A stretch of DNA of 64,000 bases from positions 124,001 through 188,000 of the forward strand of contig JAFLBH010000005.1 in NCBI GenBank assembly GCA_017303905.1, written 5' to 3'. The translations under genes and the position numbers were made by a program. The notes under the pieces are model-generated. The model was given only the letters and a program-made list of their open reading frames with translations, did not search any database and was not told the DNA's origin. The stretch comes from Bacteroidota bacterium (GTDB taxonomy: Bacteria; Bacteroidota; Bacteroidia; B-17B0; Aurantibacillaceae). Below are positions 1 to 9,014 of the stretch, one piece after another. Numbering within the stretch: position 1 is the first letter of the stretch; every line of letters begins with the position of its first letter.

Positions 1-3000
1 TTAAAAACAAATTTCATTTCCTTTTCGTTCATACCTGATTTAAGGAGGTTGCTAAACCCTAAGAGCGTGGCTAATGGTGAACGTATGTTATGAGAAACGA
101 TGTAGGAGAATTGTTCGAGGTCGCGGTTACGCTGCAATAAATCATCGATTATTTTTTGGCGCTCGGTTTCCAGTTTTTTGAGGGCTGTAATATCATAGGC
201 TGAGATACTATACCCGTTGAGTTCGTTATTATCGAGTACCGGAACAATGTTCATGTTAAAGTGGTAGTTTCTTTTATTATAGGAATAAGCGATGTCGTAC
301 GAATATGGCATCTTCTTTTGCTTAACGGATTCCAGTATTTCTATGAATCTATCCTTTCTTGGATCGGGTAAAAGCTCTGTTATCTTTTGTTGTAAATCAA
401 TATGAATGCCACTGATGGCCGCGTAACCGTTTTTAAAACTGTTATTGAAGGAAATAATATTGTACGCTTTATCAATGAGTAAATGCCCCACTTCCGTATT
501 TTCGAATACGGAGTTCAGGTTCGCCTCTGATGTTTTAAGTTTTTGGCGGATGATGCTCTTATTATAAAACGTAATGAGTAATTCGGTTACATTATCCAAT
601 AAATCGCGTTCTTCTTTTAAGAAAGGGCCTTCGTGTTCGTGTGGTGTTTCCGTGAGGTACACCATTTCTATCTGCAGTAATTTTCCATCATCGGCCTTTT
701 TCACGGAGCGCATACTAAACTCCGAGCTTTTATAAAGTGCCGACTGATAGCAGGCCTCATTAAAGCAAATAAGTGCGCCGCAATTATCAGGAAACTGTAA
801 ACCGTTGGGTAATTTGTTCACTACATCAGAAAGTATTTCGGTAAATTCCAGCTCTTCTTCCTTTAAAAGACTACTTACTTCATAAATGGTTTTGATTTCT
901 TTAACTCGCTCATTTAATTGATAGGCGGTCTTTTCTTTTTCCTGTTTATTTTTAATGCCCTTCACGGCCACAGCGAGGTTGCTTGCTAATCTATCTAAAA
1001 TTTTAACTTCATCTTTATCGAAAGCGCCGGGGCTTGGCGAATACACATTGAGTACGGCGAAAATATCATCATTATATTTTACCGGTAAAGCCACCGAAGA
1101 TCCTATTCCGTACTTTTTCACTCTTTCCGACCAGGGTTTATAATAATCTGTGTTTACTGTATTATTCGTAACCACGGTTGTGCCATTCATTAGAGCGGTA
1201 GCTGTTGGACCGTTTTTTGTGAGCGGATTGGTTACCGATAAATTGATTCCCTTTAAATACGTAATAACACCGGCGTTAGAAATTGGTTTAATTATTCCTT
1301 CGGTATCACCGGCTTCGGGTGGTAAACCAATCCAGGCTAAACAATAAGCATCATCGCCAATAAGTGTTTCGCATACCCTGTCGTATAACTGGAATTCGCT
1401 GTGTGAATTAAGGATGTTGTCATTAATCTCATTCAGCAAATTTAGTTCGTGATTGTATTTGGTAATGTCTATTTCAAATTTGATACGGTCGGAAACATCA
1501 TGTAAAGTAAGTACTGTATATCCTTCGGCATCGCTTTCAAAAGTTCCGAATTTTGCTTCTGCGAAAAAATGTTCACCATCTTTTTTACGTAATTCAATCA
1601 CTTCCCCTTTTACATAATTTTGTAATTGCCGCTCACGCATGGTTAACAAGTCTTCGTGTCCGTTCTCTTCTTCGGAGGAGAGATCTTTTAATGAGAGACT
1701 GGAAAGTTCCTCATTGGTATATCCTAATAAATTACACGCGGCAGGATTAGAGAAAGCTATGTTTAACTCCTCATTTATAATTAACATGGGCAGAGGATTG
1801 AATTCAATTATATTCCTGAATTTTTCTTCACTCTGCTTAATGGCAATCTCCGCTTGTTTACGTTGCGTGATGTCGATATGAGTTCCAACGGTAAGCGTAG
1901 TTATAACACCATCCGCGTCGCGCAGGGTTTGTCCGCGTGACCAAATCCACACCCATTCTCCGTTACTGTGAAGCATTCGAAAATAATTTTCATAGATACC
2001 GATTGAACCATTTTTCAAATATGCAGCAAAATGATTGCTGGCCCGTGCTTTATCTTCAGGGTGAAGTAAGTCCAGCCAGGTTTGCTGCAAATTATTATTT
2101 CCGGATAAGTCGTAATCATTTACATCACGTCCTAGCATAGAAAAATATTCGGCACTGCACCATAAGAAACCTGTATCTATATGGTATTCCCATGCACCGG
2201 TATTGGATACAGAAATAATAGATTTGTAACGCGCCTCACTTATCCGAATTAGTTTTTCCGCTTTTTTACTTTCAGTGATGTCTTTAAACACAACCACATA
2301 CTCTTCGCCTAAATCGGCATAATTAAACTCAATATCCTTAAACGAACCGTCTTTACATCTTACGCTGGCTTCAAAAGGTTCAAAGCCATTGGCCGATTTA
2401 ACATCGTTAATTCTTTTGGTCCACTCACCTTTAATATATTCGCGATATTGTATATCGGGATATGCCAAAGGCCACCAGTTGTCGAGATAAGGAATATCTT
2501 CTATTGTATAGCCAAATAATTTTACAAACTGATCGTTAAAGTAAATCACCTTATTATTTTTAAGCGTGATGCATTTGGCTAAAGGTGATTTTTGTAACAC
2601 ACGCAAAAACCGGTCTTTGCTTTTTTTAAGTTGACCGATTGCCACTTCCAATTCCGTTACATCGTTGGCCGAAGTTAATACCGCGGGTTTGTTGTTATAG
2701 ATAATCGGATAGGATGTAACATCCATTAATATTTCTTCGCCTGACTTTTTAATGTGGCGCCATCGACCGTGCTGATGATAGCCTGATGTGGCCATACCGG
2801 CTATACTTTCTTTCACCTTTTCGCGGTCTTCAGCCGGACGAAAATCCAAAACTGTCATTTTCGACCATTCACTTTTTGTATAGCCGTATTTTTCAATAAC
2901 GGCGTCGTTCACTTCCAGAATATTTAATGTTTCGGGTTCCCAAATAAAATTACAGGTAGGAGAGTTGGTAAATAAATCGCGGTATTTAGTCTCTGAAATT

Positions 3001-4100
3001 TTTAATTGTTCTTCGGCTAATTTTCTTTGTGTAATGTTTAATGAAACTAAGGTAACGCCTATTAATTGGCCGTTATTATCGTAGGCCGGACTAAATTTAT
3101 GTTCGAACCAGGAATCGCCGGCACCTTTTGCGCCGGGGCGCTCAATAACGATGTGTTGTCCGGATTTAGCAGTTTCAAAACCTTTCAGAAATTCAGCTTT
3201 ATTTTCATCAATCACATAATTTCTGAAATCATCGCCTTCACAAATGGATTTATTTTGAATGGATTTAAAAGTAATTTCGGCTGTTTTATTGTAACATAGA
3301 ATTTTATAATCGTTGGAAAGTAAAACAATATTTTCCTGTGTGCTGTCTAAAATGGATTTTAATTTAATCTCCATTTCAGACAGATTCATTTCGTTTTTTT
3401 CTTTTGATAATTCGGCCAGCTTTCTATCACTGATATCACTGCTTACAATCGTAACGCCGGCTATTCTTTCTTGGGCATCATACAAGGGAGTATGTGTTGA
3501 ATGGATAAAATAATCTCTGCCTTGTAAATTAATGCGCAATTCCGTAGAGCGTGTTTCGCCTTTTAGTGCCTGATGAAACGCTTCATAAAAATCGCTTTCA
3601 TAACCGGGATAAATGTATTCTTTAAATGAGGCACCGATAAGTAATTCTTTATTCAGATTAACTCTGATACGATCGAAGGCCGTATTATTAAAGTTAATAA
3701 TTGTGCAGTCGGGGCTTAAAAACAAAATGGTTTCATGCGTGTTTTCAAGCAAAGCCGCCATTTTTATTTCATAATCTAATAATTGCTTTTGTTCCTCAAT
3801 CTCAGAGGTGATGTCGGTAACCAGACAGCCTAGTCCGTTGTCTTTAGGATAGAACATCCATCTTAACCATGCCGAATATTCAGGCGCGTAATTTTCGAAA
3901 GTTACAGGTTTTGATTCCTGAATACATTTTTTTAAAAAGCCTTCATATTTATATGCCTGCAAAGAAGGAAAGGTAATCCAGACACTTTGATCTTTTACTT
4001 GTTCCGGATTTTGCAACAAACGACAATTACTCTCGGGATACGCGTTTGTAATAATTAAGTATTCGTTAAATTCAAGATATATGCTTTTTCCGAAGCTCAT
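1..4100 (-). CDS. Giant multi-PAS/GAF sensor histidine kinase (3' end outside window)
   Basis: The frame is open from the ATG at 4100 to the left edge, giving at least 1366 residues; the catalytic domain is cut off. Reading it through shows about seven PAS-like units in a row (each ending in motifs like DITQRKLAE, DVTELE, DITESKKAE), a GAF domain (about nt 920-1470), an extra 110-residue module (about 560-905) also found in the phosphatase at 9015, one more PAS, then a HisKA H-box reading SHNIRSPLATLLGFSNLLK (about 40-110). There is no signal peptide or membrane segment, so it should be a cytosolic sensor that autophosphorylates on the H-box His. It is divergent from the tandem-PAS kinase at 4352 across a 251-base gap holding a perfect 24-bp palindrome. 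Kinase identity is seen directly from the H-box; the signals sensed are unknown. Confidence 0.93.
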   Translation of the reverse strand, partial: MSFGKSIYLEFNEYLIITNAYPESNCRLLQNPEQVKDQSVWITFPSLQAYKYEGFLKKCIQESKPVTFENYAPEYSAWLRWMFYPKDNGLGCLVTDITSEIEEQKQLLDYEIKMAALLENTHETILFLSPDCTIINFNNTAFDRIRVNLNKELLIGASFKEYIYPGYESDFYEAFHQALKGETRSTELRINLQGRDYFIHSTHTPLYDAQERIAGVTIVSSDISDRKLAELSKEKNEMNLSEMEIKLKSILDSTQENIVLLSNDYKILCYNKTAEITFKSIQNKSICEGDDFRNYVIDENKAEFLKGFETAKSGQHIVIERPGAKGAGDSWFEHKFSPAYDNNGQLIGVTLVSLNITQRKLAEEQLKISETKYRDLFTNSPTCNFIWEPETLNILEVNDAVIEKYGYTKSEWSKMTVLDFRPAEDREKVKESIAGMATSGYHQHGRWRHIKKSGEEILMDVTSYPIIYNNKPAVLTSANDVTELEVAIGQLKKSKDRFLRVLQKSPLAKCITLKNNKVIYFNDQFVKLFGYTIEDIPYLDNWWPLAYPDIQYREYIKGEWTKRINDVKSANGFEPFEASVRCKDGSFKDIEFNYADLGEEYVVVFKDITESKKAEKLIRISEARYKSIISVSNTGAWEYHIDTGFLWCSAEYFSMLGRDVNDYDLSGNNNLQQTWLDLLHPEDKARASNHFAAYLKNGSIGIYENYFRMLHSNGEWVWIWSRGQTLRDADGVITTLTVGTHIDITQRKQAEIAIKQSEEKFRNIIEFNPLPMLIINEELNIAFSNPAACNLLGYTNEELSSLSLKDLSSEEENGHEDLLTMRERQLQNYVKGEVIELRKKDGEHFFAEAKFGTFESDAEGYTVLTLHDVSDRIKFEIDITKYNHELNLLNEINDNILNSHSEFQLYDRVCETLIGDDAYCLAWIGLPPEAGDTEGIIKPISNAGVITYLKGINLSVTNPLTKNGPTATALMNGTTVVTNNTVNTDYYKPWSERVKKYGIGSSVALPVKYNDDIFAVLNVYSPSPGAFDKDEVKILDRLASNLAVAVKGIKNKQEKEKTAYQLNERVKEIKTIYEVSSLLKEEELEFTEILSDVVNKLPNGLQFPDNCGALICFNEACYQSALYKSSEFSMRSVKKADDGKLLQIEMVYLTETPHEHEGPFLKEERDLLDNVTELLITFYNKSIIRQKLKTSEANLNSVFENTEVGHLLIDKAYNIISFNNSFKNGYAAISGIHIDLQQKITELLPDPRKDRFIEILESVKQKKMPYSYDIAYSYNKRNYHFNMNIVPVLDNNELNGYSISAYDITALKKLETERQKIIDDLLQRNRDLEQFSYIVSHNIRSPLATLLGFSNLLKSGMNEKEMKFVF

Positions 4101-4215
4101 TTAAGTTATAAGTATACTAATATAAAAACTTGTTTGCCATTAACACCATGCCAACAGCTCTTAGTTTGGCGTAAATGTAGAAGGACAGCCTACGCAAAAA
4201 CCTACAAAAAACACC

Positions 4216-4239
4216 AAAATCTTACACGTGTAAGATTTT
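4216..4239. promoter_or_regulatory. Perfect 24-bp palindrome between divergent kinase genes
   Basis: Arms AAAATCTTACAC and GTGTAAGATTTT meet with no spacer. It sits between two divergent start codons (4100 minus, 4352 plus), where a terminator is not expected, so a protein-binding operator is the more natural reading. Related dyads occur at 8847-8881, 20397-20410 and 45101-45129. The binding protein is not identifiable from the sequence. Confidence 0.6.
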
Positions 4240-4351
4240 TCAGGTTTAAAAAACAGCTGAAAGACAAAGGATTAATATTTTTAAGAGGGTTAAAATTGAA
4301 AATTTAGAAAGGCGGGCGGTTTAAGCTCAAAACAACTATACATATCATTAA

Positions 4352-5752
4352 ATGAAGAGGATTCAAAATTTCGAAAAGGTTCTGGAGTTCGCTCCTGATG
4401 CCATGATAATTGTGAACAAACAAGGCATAATTGAATTAGCCAATCAACAAGCCGAGAAAATATTTGGTTATCCTAAAAACGAGTTAATTGGTAATGCCAT
4501 TGAAATGTTGATACCGGATAGATTTAAGCCAAAACACGGCGGACACAGAAATGGTTATTTTGCTTCGCCACATGTTCGTCCGATGGGTTCAGGAATTAAA
4601 TTATACGGCAAAAGAAAAGATGGCTCCGAATTCCCTGTTGAAATAAGTTTAAGTCCGATTGAAGAAGAAGAATTGGTAGCGGCGGCTATTCGTGATGTAA
4701 CCGAAAAAACAAAGCTTTCCGAACGTTTTGAGAATTTGCTTGAATCGGCGCCCGACGCCATGGTAATAGTAAATAAACAAGGTGTTATTGAATTGGTGAA
4801 TTTACAAACCGAAAAAATGTTTGGATTTTCGCGTACCGAATTAATCGGACAAAAAGTAGAGATATTGATGCCGCAAAGGTTTGCCAACAAACATCCCGGA
4901 CACAGGGGGAATTTTTTCGAAAATCCGCATGTTCGCCCCATGGGTACGGGATTAAAATTATTCGGACGTAAAAAAGACAACAGCGAATTTCCGATAGAGA
5001 TTAGTTTGAGTCCGATTGAAAAAGAAGGCTTAGTAGCAGCAGCCATACGCGATGTGACACAACGCTTCATGACCGATTATTTGATGGCGAAAAATAAGCA
5101 ATTAGAAGACTTTGCCTATATCACCTCACATAATTTACGTTCGCCGGTTTCTAACTTAAATTCGCTTTTGCAATTTTATAAAAACGAGAAAACGGAAGAG
5201 GGACGCAAAATCATGTTCGACAAATTTGAGATTACCGTGCAGCGATTGGGAGAAACATTAAATAATTTAATGGATGTATTGGTGATACAACACGGAAACA
5301 AACCGCTTATTTCAACTGTGTATTTTGAGAATGTCTTTTTTAAAATCAAATCCGGAATGGAGATAATGATTAATGACGCAAACGCGCATATTGAAACCGA
5401 TTTTAAAGAAGCCCCAAGTGTTGAATACTCGACGGTATATCTGGAAAGCATCATGTACAATTTAATTAATAACGCATTAAAATATTCCTCAGTTAACAGA
5501 AAGCCTATAATACGCGTTAAAACATCTATTAAAGACGGTAAAGTTATGTTAACGGTGAGTGATAACGGGATGGGAATTGACCTGAACAAACATGGCAATA
5601 AACTATTTGGTTTAAATAAGGTTTTTCATAAGCATCCCGATGCAAAAGGGGTTGGTTTGTTCATTACAAAAACACAAATTGAATCGATGGGCGGACAAAT
5701 TACCGCGGAGTGCGAGCCGGATAAAGGTTGCACATTTCGAATAATTTTCTAA
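4352..5752 (+). CDS. Tandem-PAS sensor histidine kinase
   Basis: 466 residues, soluble. Two strikingly similar PAS domains (about 7-118 and 126-237; both contain APDAM, HVRPMG and FP[VI]EISLSPIE) precede a HisKA domain with His260 in SHNLRSP and an HATPase_c domain with N box around 370-374 (NLINNALKYSS), G1 DNGMGI (404-409) and G2 GVGLFITKTQ (433-442). All residues needed for autophosphorylation appear present. The next gene, a single-domain response regulator, starts 8 bases after the stop and is its likely phosphorelay partner. The PAS type resembles those that precede many bacterial kinases and cyclases; the ligand is not predictable. Start ATG at 4352 is the first in frame and leaves a complete PAS domain. 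Confidence 0.95.
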   Translation: MKRIQNFEKVLEFAPDAMIIVNKQGIIELANQQAEKIFGYPKNELIGNAIEMLIPDRFKPKHGGHRNGYFASPHVRPMGSGIKLYGKRKDGSEFPVEISLSPIEEEELVAAAIRDVTEKTKLSERFENLLESAPDAMVIVNKQGVIELVNLQTEKMFGFSRTELIGQKVEILMPQRFANKHPGHRGNFFENPHVRPMGTGLKLFGRKKDNSEFPIEISLSPIEKEGLVAAAIRDVTQRFMTDYLMAKNKQLEDFAYITSHNLRSPVSNLNSLLQFYKNEKTEEGRKIMFDKFEITVQRLGETLNNLMDVLVIQHGNKPLISTVYFENVFFKIKSGMEIMINDANAHIETDFKEAPSVEYSTVYLESIMYNLINNALKYSSVNRKPIIRVKTSIKDGKVMLTVSDNGMGIDLNKHGNKLFGLNKVFHKHPDAKGVGLFITKTQIESMGGQITAECEPDKGCTFRIIF

Positions 5753-5760
5753 ATTTACGT

Positions 5761-6165
5761 ATGGAAGAATCTAAAAAAACAGTTTGTGTAATTGATGATG
5801 ATGAGATCTACCAGTTTCTCTGTCGCAAAACCATTGAAACAACTCAGCGCACTAAAAAAATAATGATTTTTTCGAACGGAAAAGACGCAATTGATTTTTT
5901 CTGTGACAACAAAAAAAGCTCGGACAATCTTCCTGATGTGATTTTTTTAGATCTTGACATGCCCGTAATGGACGGCTGGCAATTTTTGGATGAATTTTTG
6001 CCTTTGAAAAGTAATATTGAAAAGCAAATCATTATTTACATTGTAACATCTTCTGAGCATCCTGTGGATATTTCGAAAGCCAGGGATATTTCTGAAGTGA
6101 AAGGATATGTTATAAAACCCATAACAGTTGATAATTTCAACAACATTATGGACGTTCTTGGATAG
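5761..6165 (+). CDS. Single-domain response regulator (Rcp1/CheY-like)
   Basis: 134 residues when started at the ATG at 5761; an upstream in-frame start at 5728 would overlap the preceding kinase and add no conserved sequence. Receiver hallmarks are the acidic cluster IDDDE (11-15), phospho-acceptor Asp64 in FLDLDMPVMDG, Thr96 in IVTSS, and Lys119 in VIKPI. There is no output domain, so the phosphate is presumably passed on or read by protein contact. The form VTSS...P.D..KA......GY..KPI is typical of the small regulators that accompany PAS- or phytochrome-type kinases. It follows the tandem-PAS kinase by 8 bases and is most likely cotranscribed with it. Confidence 0.93.
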   Translation: MEESKKTVCVIDDDEIYQFLCRKTIETTQRTKKIMIFSNGKDAIDFFCDNKKSSDNLPDVIFLDLDMPVMDGWQFLDEFLPLKSNIEKQIIIYIVTSSEHPVDISKARDISEVKGYVIKPITVDNFNNIMDVLG

Positions 6166-6257
6166 CAACATGAATTAAAATATTTGATTTTTTATATATT
6201 TACTTTTCGAGTCGCTCTACAGTACAGAATAAGTGAGTTTGCTTTTTACAGTATTTT

Positions 6258-7685
6258 ATGAATAAACTTAAAAAAATAATTAGTCAGTTAAACAAGGAGC
6301 AGTTTAAAGAGTTTGAAGAAAGCTTGAAAGGCACTAATTCCGTTAAATTCAGTTCACTTTTGCAAAACTATAAAGAAGGGACATTAAGTGATGAAGAGAT
6401 TAAGGAAGAACTGAAATGTACCGATAACTCTTATTACGTACTTAAATCAAGATTATACGATAAAATACAGCGCTTTTTGCTGGATCATAATACTTCGGTG
6501 GTACAAATAGGAAACGAAAGCAATGTATCTAACCTTAGTACTTACCTGTATGAGCATCCGGTTGAAACGGCCATTGCCATGCTGAAGGAACTGGAAAATA
6601 AATATATTAATTCCGATTCGCCGGGCGAATTAATAAACGTTTACAGCGCTCTTAAAAAGGCGAATTTTTATTCTGATAAATATTACCATTATTCTCAATT
6701 ATACAATAATCAGGTGGCCTACGCGCTAGCCTTAGAAAAAGCGGAAGAAACGCTTTGTAATTTTAACCGAACACTTGCCTCCTACTACTTCTCCGCCGCG
6801 CCGCAAGACGCGGATTTACTGCAATTACTTATTAAAGAAATTAAAAATCTTTATTCACTCTATAAATCGCCCCGTATTGAAATTATTTACAACATCATTT
6901 TAATTCAGTCGGAATTATTTGCTAAAATTGAAATTGAAGAAGCTCCGCCGGTAGAGGATTTATTAAAGCGAAGTGAAAACATCATCAACCTGTTTACGAA
7001 AGATAATCGTACGGGCTTGTACAAGCCGGTTATTAATTTTTTAAACTTTGAGTATTATTTCGGACTGAACCAACTAAAAAAAGCGAGTACCTATTATAAA
7101 GAAATCGATGTGTTATTTGAGCGATGGCTGCTCCAGAACAATTTGTGCCTTTCCTTTAAATTTTTGCTTTCAAAAATTGATTTTCTGATTGCCATGAACC
7201 GCAAGGAGGAAATTGGCGACTCAGAAAAGAGTGTGTTTTACGACGGCAATGATTTACACACGCATGTGATTTATAAATTTTACAATGGTGTTTCGAGTTA
7301 TTTTAGCGGAAAAGTTAAAAACAGTATCACTTTACTAAACGACTTACTTAATGAGGTTAGTTTTAAAAATTACTTTACCGTTGAAACGGAAATTAAATTA
7401 ACGCTTGCTTATTTGTACATATTACAAGACGATATTGAAATGGCCGATAACACGCTGAAAGGACTAAGTCGTAAGGTGGCTTCTCTTGGAAATGACGGAC
7501 TTAAAAACGTTAAGGAAGCCATTAAATTGATGTATCTTATTTCAGATGGTTTGGATAAGAAAAATTCGCTTGCAAAGTACAAAGACACGCTGGAACAATT
7601 GAACTATTACAATTTTAAAGGGCGTAAAATACTCAGTTTTTTACAACACGAACTTGAATCGTTGGCTTTAACCAAGAGACGATAA
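6258..7685 (+). CDS. Unrecognised all-helical, probably TPR-like cytosolic protein
   Basis: 475 residues with no signal peptide and no membrane segment. The predicted content is almost wholly helical, with repeated aromatic/leucine heptads (ALKKANFYSDKYYHYSQLYN, about 135-155; KASTYYKEIDVLF, about 274-286), suggesting TPR or similar solenoid repeats after a short N-terminal domain that opens MNKLKKIISQLNKEQFKEFE. I do not recognise the family. It sits 92 bases after a response regulator and its last 18 bases overlap the 3' end of another response regulator on the opposite strand. That position suggests, but does not prove, a scaffold or connector role in the signalling cluster. Confidence 0.85.
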   Translation: MNKLKKIISQLNKEQFKEFEESLKGTNSVKFSSLLQNYKEGTLSDEEIKEELKCTDNSYYVLKSRLYDKIQRFLLDHNTSVVQIGNESNVSNLSTYLYEHPVETAIAMLKELENKYINSDSPGELINVYSALKKANFYSDKYYHYSQLYNNQVAYALALEKAEETLCNFNRTLASYYFSAAPQDADLLQLLIKEIKNLYSLYKSPRIEIIYNIILIQSELFAKIEIEEAPPVEDLLKRSENIINLFTKDNRTGLYKPVINFLNFEYYFGLNQLKKASTYYKEIDVLFERWLLQNNLCLSFKFLLSKIDFLIAMNRKEEIGDSEKSVFYDGNDLHTHVIYKFYNGVSSYFSGKVKNSITLLNDLLNEVSFKNYFTVETEIKLTLAYLYILQDDIEMADNTLKGLSRKVASLGNDGLKNVKEAIKLMYLISDGLDKKNSLAKYKDTLEQLNYYNFKGRKILSFLQHELESLALTKRR

Positions 7686-8102
7686 AGCTTCTGTAGTTAA
7701 AGGCTTATTCAGGAACACAATTCCCGGATTTAATCTTCTCGCTATTTCTCTGTCGCCTTCATTTAATGAGGAGGTAAGAATAACTATTTTGCTTCTTGAG
7801 GTAAATTCATCGGGCATTTCATAGAACTTTTCGATAAACTGGAAGCCATTTATGAGAGGCATATTTAAATCGACAAAGATTACATCGGGCAACATTTCAT
7901 TCAGCGTATCCTTCTTTACGGCCAGATTATTAAGAAACTCCAAAGCGCTTAATCCATTGGTATTGGTATAAACCTCGGTGGCAAATGAGTTTGCTTCAAT
8001 TATCTTTTGATTAATGAAGTTATCCATTTCATTATCATCAATCAGCATAACTGTCGAAAATTTACTCGCCGGTTTTTTAATCTTCAATGTTTTCCGTGTC
8101 AT
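7668..8102 (-). CDS. Orphan single-domain response regulator
   Basis: 144 residues from the ATG at 8102; a TTG three codons further upstream (8111) is less likely. Receiver features are IDDNE (21-25), phospho-acceptor Asp78 in FVDLNMPLINGFQF, LTSS for the conserved Ser/Thr and FLNKPL for the Lys. About 14 basic, low-complexity residues precede the receiver. No DNA-binding or enzymatic output is present and no kinase lies beside it on the same strand, so its cognate kinase may be any of the PAS kinases in the island. It converges on the helical protein gene with an 18-base coding overlap, so the two mRNAs are complementary at their 3' ends. Confidence 0.92.
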   Translation of the reverse strand: MTRKTLKIKKPASKFSTVMLIDDNEMDNFINQKIIEANSFATEVYTNTNGLSALEFLNNLAVKKDTLNEMLPDVIFVDLNMPLINGFQFIEKFYEMPDEFTSRSKIVILTSSLNEGDREIARRLNPGIVFLNKPLTTEALSSLG

Positions 8103-8159
8103 TACCAACAAATATAATAAAAAGCCGCTTCAATTTTGAAAATAATTAAGGTTTTACGT

Positions 8160-8783
8160 CTAGAAATCGTATGTTATACCGCTTTTTAATTTTAAGCAAA
8201 AGGAAGCGTATTCTCTGTAAGTAGCCTTTTCGCCCTGTAAGGTTTGCCAGCCGGTAAATCCGATTGAATTAACCCATTTAAAATGCTTTAAAAACTGAAG
8301 CTTAACCCCAAAACCCGCAGTCATGTCCACGGTGTTATATCTTAAAGCGTCGAAATTAACTTCGCTATCACTGGCCACACGCTTTTCTACCTTCAATTGT
8401 GATTTCCCTAAATAAGCGCCGTGATTGTAATTAGCGCTTGTAAAAAGGAATACCTGAAATCCTTCGCGTGCAAATTCATCCAGTATATTATTACATCCGT
8501 CAAAAATGGAATATTCTAATGATAATTGCGCTCCCGTAAAGTTAAGTTTACGCTTTTGAATATTGGCAGAGAGTTCAATTTGCATCGGGCCCTTACTTAC
8601 ATGTATGCTTGGATTATACATCGTACCGAATCCGCAACCTCCTACAGTGCTGGAAGCTCCTATACCTACATTAATAAGGCGGTCTTGAGAAAAAACCTGA
8701 CTTGAGATAAATACTAATACTACTGCTAATACTTTTAATGTTAATTGCATTTTGTTTGCTGTTTTGTTTACTGTTGTTTTCAT
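8160..8783 (-). CDS. Secreted outer-membrane beta-barrel-like protein of unknown function
   Basis: 207 residues from the ATG at 8783 (an in-frame upstream start at 8828 would place 15 residues before the signal peptide). A signal peptide (LTLKVLAVVLVFISSQVFSQ) is followed by alternating polar/hydrophobic strands and a C-terminal Phe (LKLKSGITYDF), as in small outer-membrane barrels. No family name can be given. It is divergent from the PAS/SpoIIE phosphatase gene, and the shared upstream region carries a 13-bp-arm inverted repeat, so the two may share regulation. Confidence 0.8.
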   Translation of the reverse strand: MKTTVNKTANKMQLTLKVLAVVLVFISSQVFSQDRLINVGIGASSTVGGCGFGTMYNPSIHVSKGPMQIELSANIQKRKLNFTGAQLSLEYSIFDGCNNILDEFAREGFQVFLFTSANYNHGAYLGKSQLKVEKRVASDSEVNFDALRYNTVDMTAGFGVKLQFLKHFKWVNSIGFTGWQTLQGEKATYREYASFCLKLKSGITYDF

Positions 8784-8846
8784 GGTAAATTGTTTTTTAA
8801 AATTTATGGAACAAAGTAACGGCAGCAATCCTGCGCCGGAAAGCCG

Positions 8847-8881
8847 ATAAATCTTACATTCTTAGTGCATGTAAGATTTAT
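8847..8881. promoter_or_regulatory. Inverted repeat with 13-bp arms between divergent genes
   Basis: Arms ATAAATCTTACAT (8847-8859) and ATGTAAGATTTAT (8869-8881) match perfectly around a 9-base spacer. A further copy of one half-site, CATGTAAGATTT, lies at 8939-8950, closer to the start at 9015. The core ATCTTACA/TGTAAGAT is the same as in the palindrome at 4216. It lies between starts on opposite strands, which argues for an operator rather than a terminator. Confidence 0.55.
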
Positions 8882-9014
8882 TATTTTTTTGTTTTAAAAA
8901 CGACGGTATTCACTCCTATTTCACAAAACTCTATAACACATGTAAGATTTTCGTGTTTTGTGTTTACGCTTATGCCTTATACTTGCCTTTACTTTGCTTC
9001 AAAATAAAATCACC

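Noticed and set aside
4555..5070. Open minus-strand frame opposite the tandem-PAS kinase (171 codons)
   Set aside because: It mirrors the kinase repeats, has no family match or signal, and the plus-strand gene is certain.
8958..9014. Upstream TTG start of the PAS-phosphatase
   Set aside because: Gives a short hydrophobic leader unlike a signal peptide; ATG at 9015 fits better.
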